A stretch of DNA of 64,000 nucleotides from Symbiodinium kawagutii (Eukaryota > Sar > Dinophyceae > Suessiales > Symbiodiniaceae), in NCBI GenBank assembly GCA_009767595.1, contig VSDK01022183.1, forward strand, positions 433,831 to 497,830, given 5' to 3'. Positions 63,907 to 64,000 of the stretch are shown here, in pieces; position 1 is the stretch's first letter, and each line of letters opens with the position of its first letter. Below the pieces are notes generated by a model. That model was given only the letters and a program-made list of their open reading frames with translations, was not told where the DNA came from and did not search any database. Made by a program: the position numbers and the translations under genes.

Positions 63907-64000
63907 CCGATTGCGGGACGGAGAAACTCTCACGGCAGGCCTTAAAGGCCTCACGAGTTTGCTGCTGGCGCACGACGAGACCACGGGACGCTCGCACGGA
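63907..64000 (+). CDS. plus-strand exon, cut by the window end
   Basis: After acceptor CTCCATCCACAG a GC-rich exon runs off the window. The best frame reads RLRDGETLTAGLKGLTSLLL, then AHDETTGRSHG. Alternating Leu/Gly/Thr suggests a helical-repeat piece, compatible with continuation of the ankyrin gene or of another helical-repeat protein. Confidence 0.55.

Overview
This is nuclear DNA from a eukaryote, most probably a dinoflagellate. The genus cannot be fixed from the sequence; Suessiales/Symbiodiniaceae or a relative is the best guess. The evidence is: many short GC-rich exons separated by kilobases of AT-rich intron; splice donors that are mostly GT but sometimes GC or GA; several families of ~100 bp palindromic-ended repeats of the introner/MITE kind; and minus-strand exons whose protein motifs match gene families that, from memory, are greatly expanded in dinoflagellate proteomes. 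There is no bacterial gene structure, no CRISPR array and no rRNA.

Plus strand: about 30 small exons are scattered along the whole window (1.6, 5.7, 7.9, 16.1, 18.1, 19.5, 21.6, 24.6, 41.0, 43.5, 43.9, 45.1, 45.8, 47.1, 48.9, 49.2, 52.9, 55.1, 55.9, 57.6, 58.5, 61.4, 61.9, 63.1 and 63.9 kb, with weaker ones between). Each is an island of high GC with an AG acceptor and usually a GT donor. They are all on one strand, as expected for one or a few very long intron-rich genes. Most cannot be named. One (19.5 kb) resembles the end of a PUB domain and two (61.9 and 63.1 kb) resemble ankyrin repeats.

Region 8.85-15.66 kb is a large inverted-repeat structure. Two ~1.15 kb arms in opposite orientation flank a core holding a 158-bp tandem array with an internal hairpin, a 932-base assembly gap and a cluster of perfect palindromes.

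Region 25.0-39.8 kb is a dense block of minus-strand exons, opposite in direction to the surrounding plus-strand exons. The upstream gene (about 39.7 to 28.6 kb) carries a basic Lys/Ala-rich linker, then exons whose splice phases join into one frame. These exons hold three motifs in the order expected of a DNA cytosine methyltransferase-like Rossmann fold: FYAG, CASW, and LEQP. The downstream gene (about 28.6 to 25.0 kb) has a T5orf172/GIY-YIG-like segment and a segment with a D..H...LG..K motif like that of CACTA/TNP2-type transposases. A methyltransferase-like, a nuclease-like and a transposase-like module side by side is the best candidate here for an undescribed system, perhaps a domesticated or still mobile element. 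A second small minus-strand gene remnant lies at 58.8-59.5 kb.

The rest is intron or intergenic DNA rich in (ATC)n, TTAATGG-type, (ATGG)n, (TAG)n and TA-rich simple sequence, plus at least three recurring short inverted-repeat families. One of these begins exactly at a GT donor and carries its own terminal AG, as an introner should.
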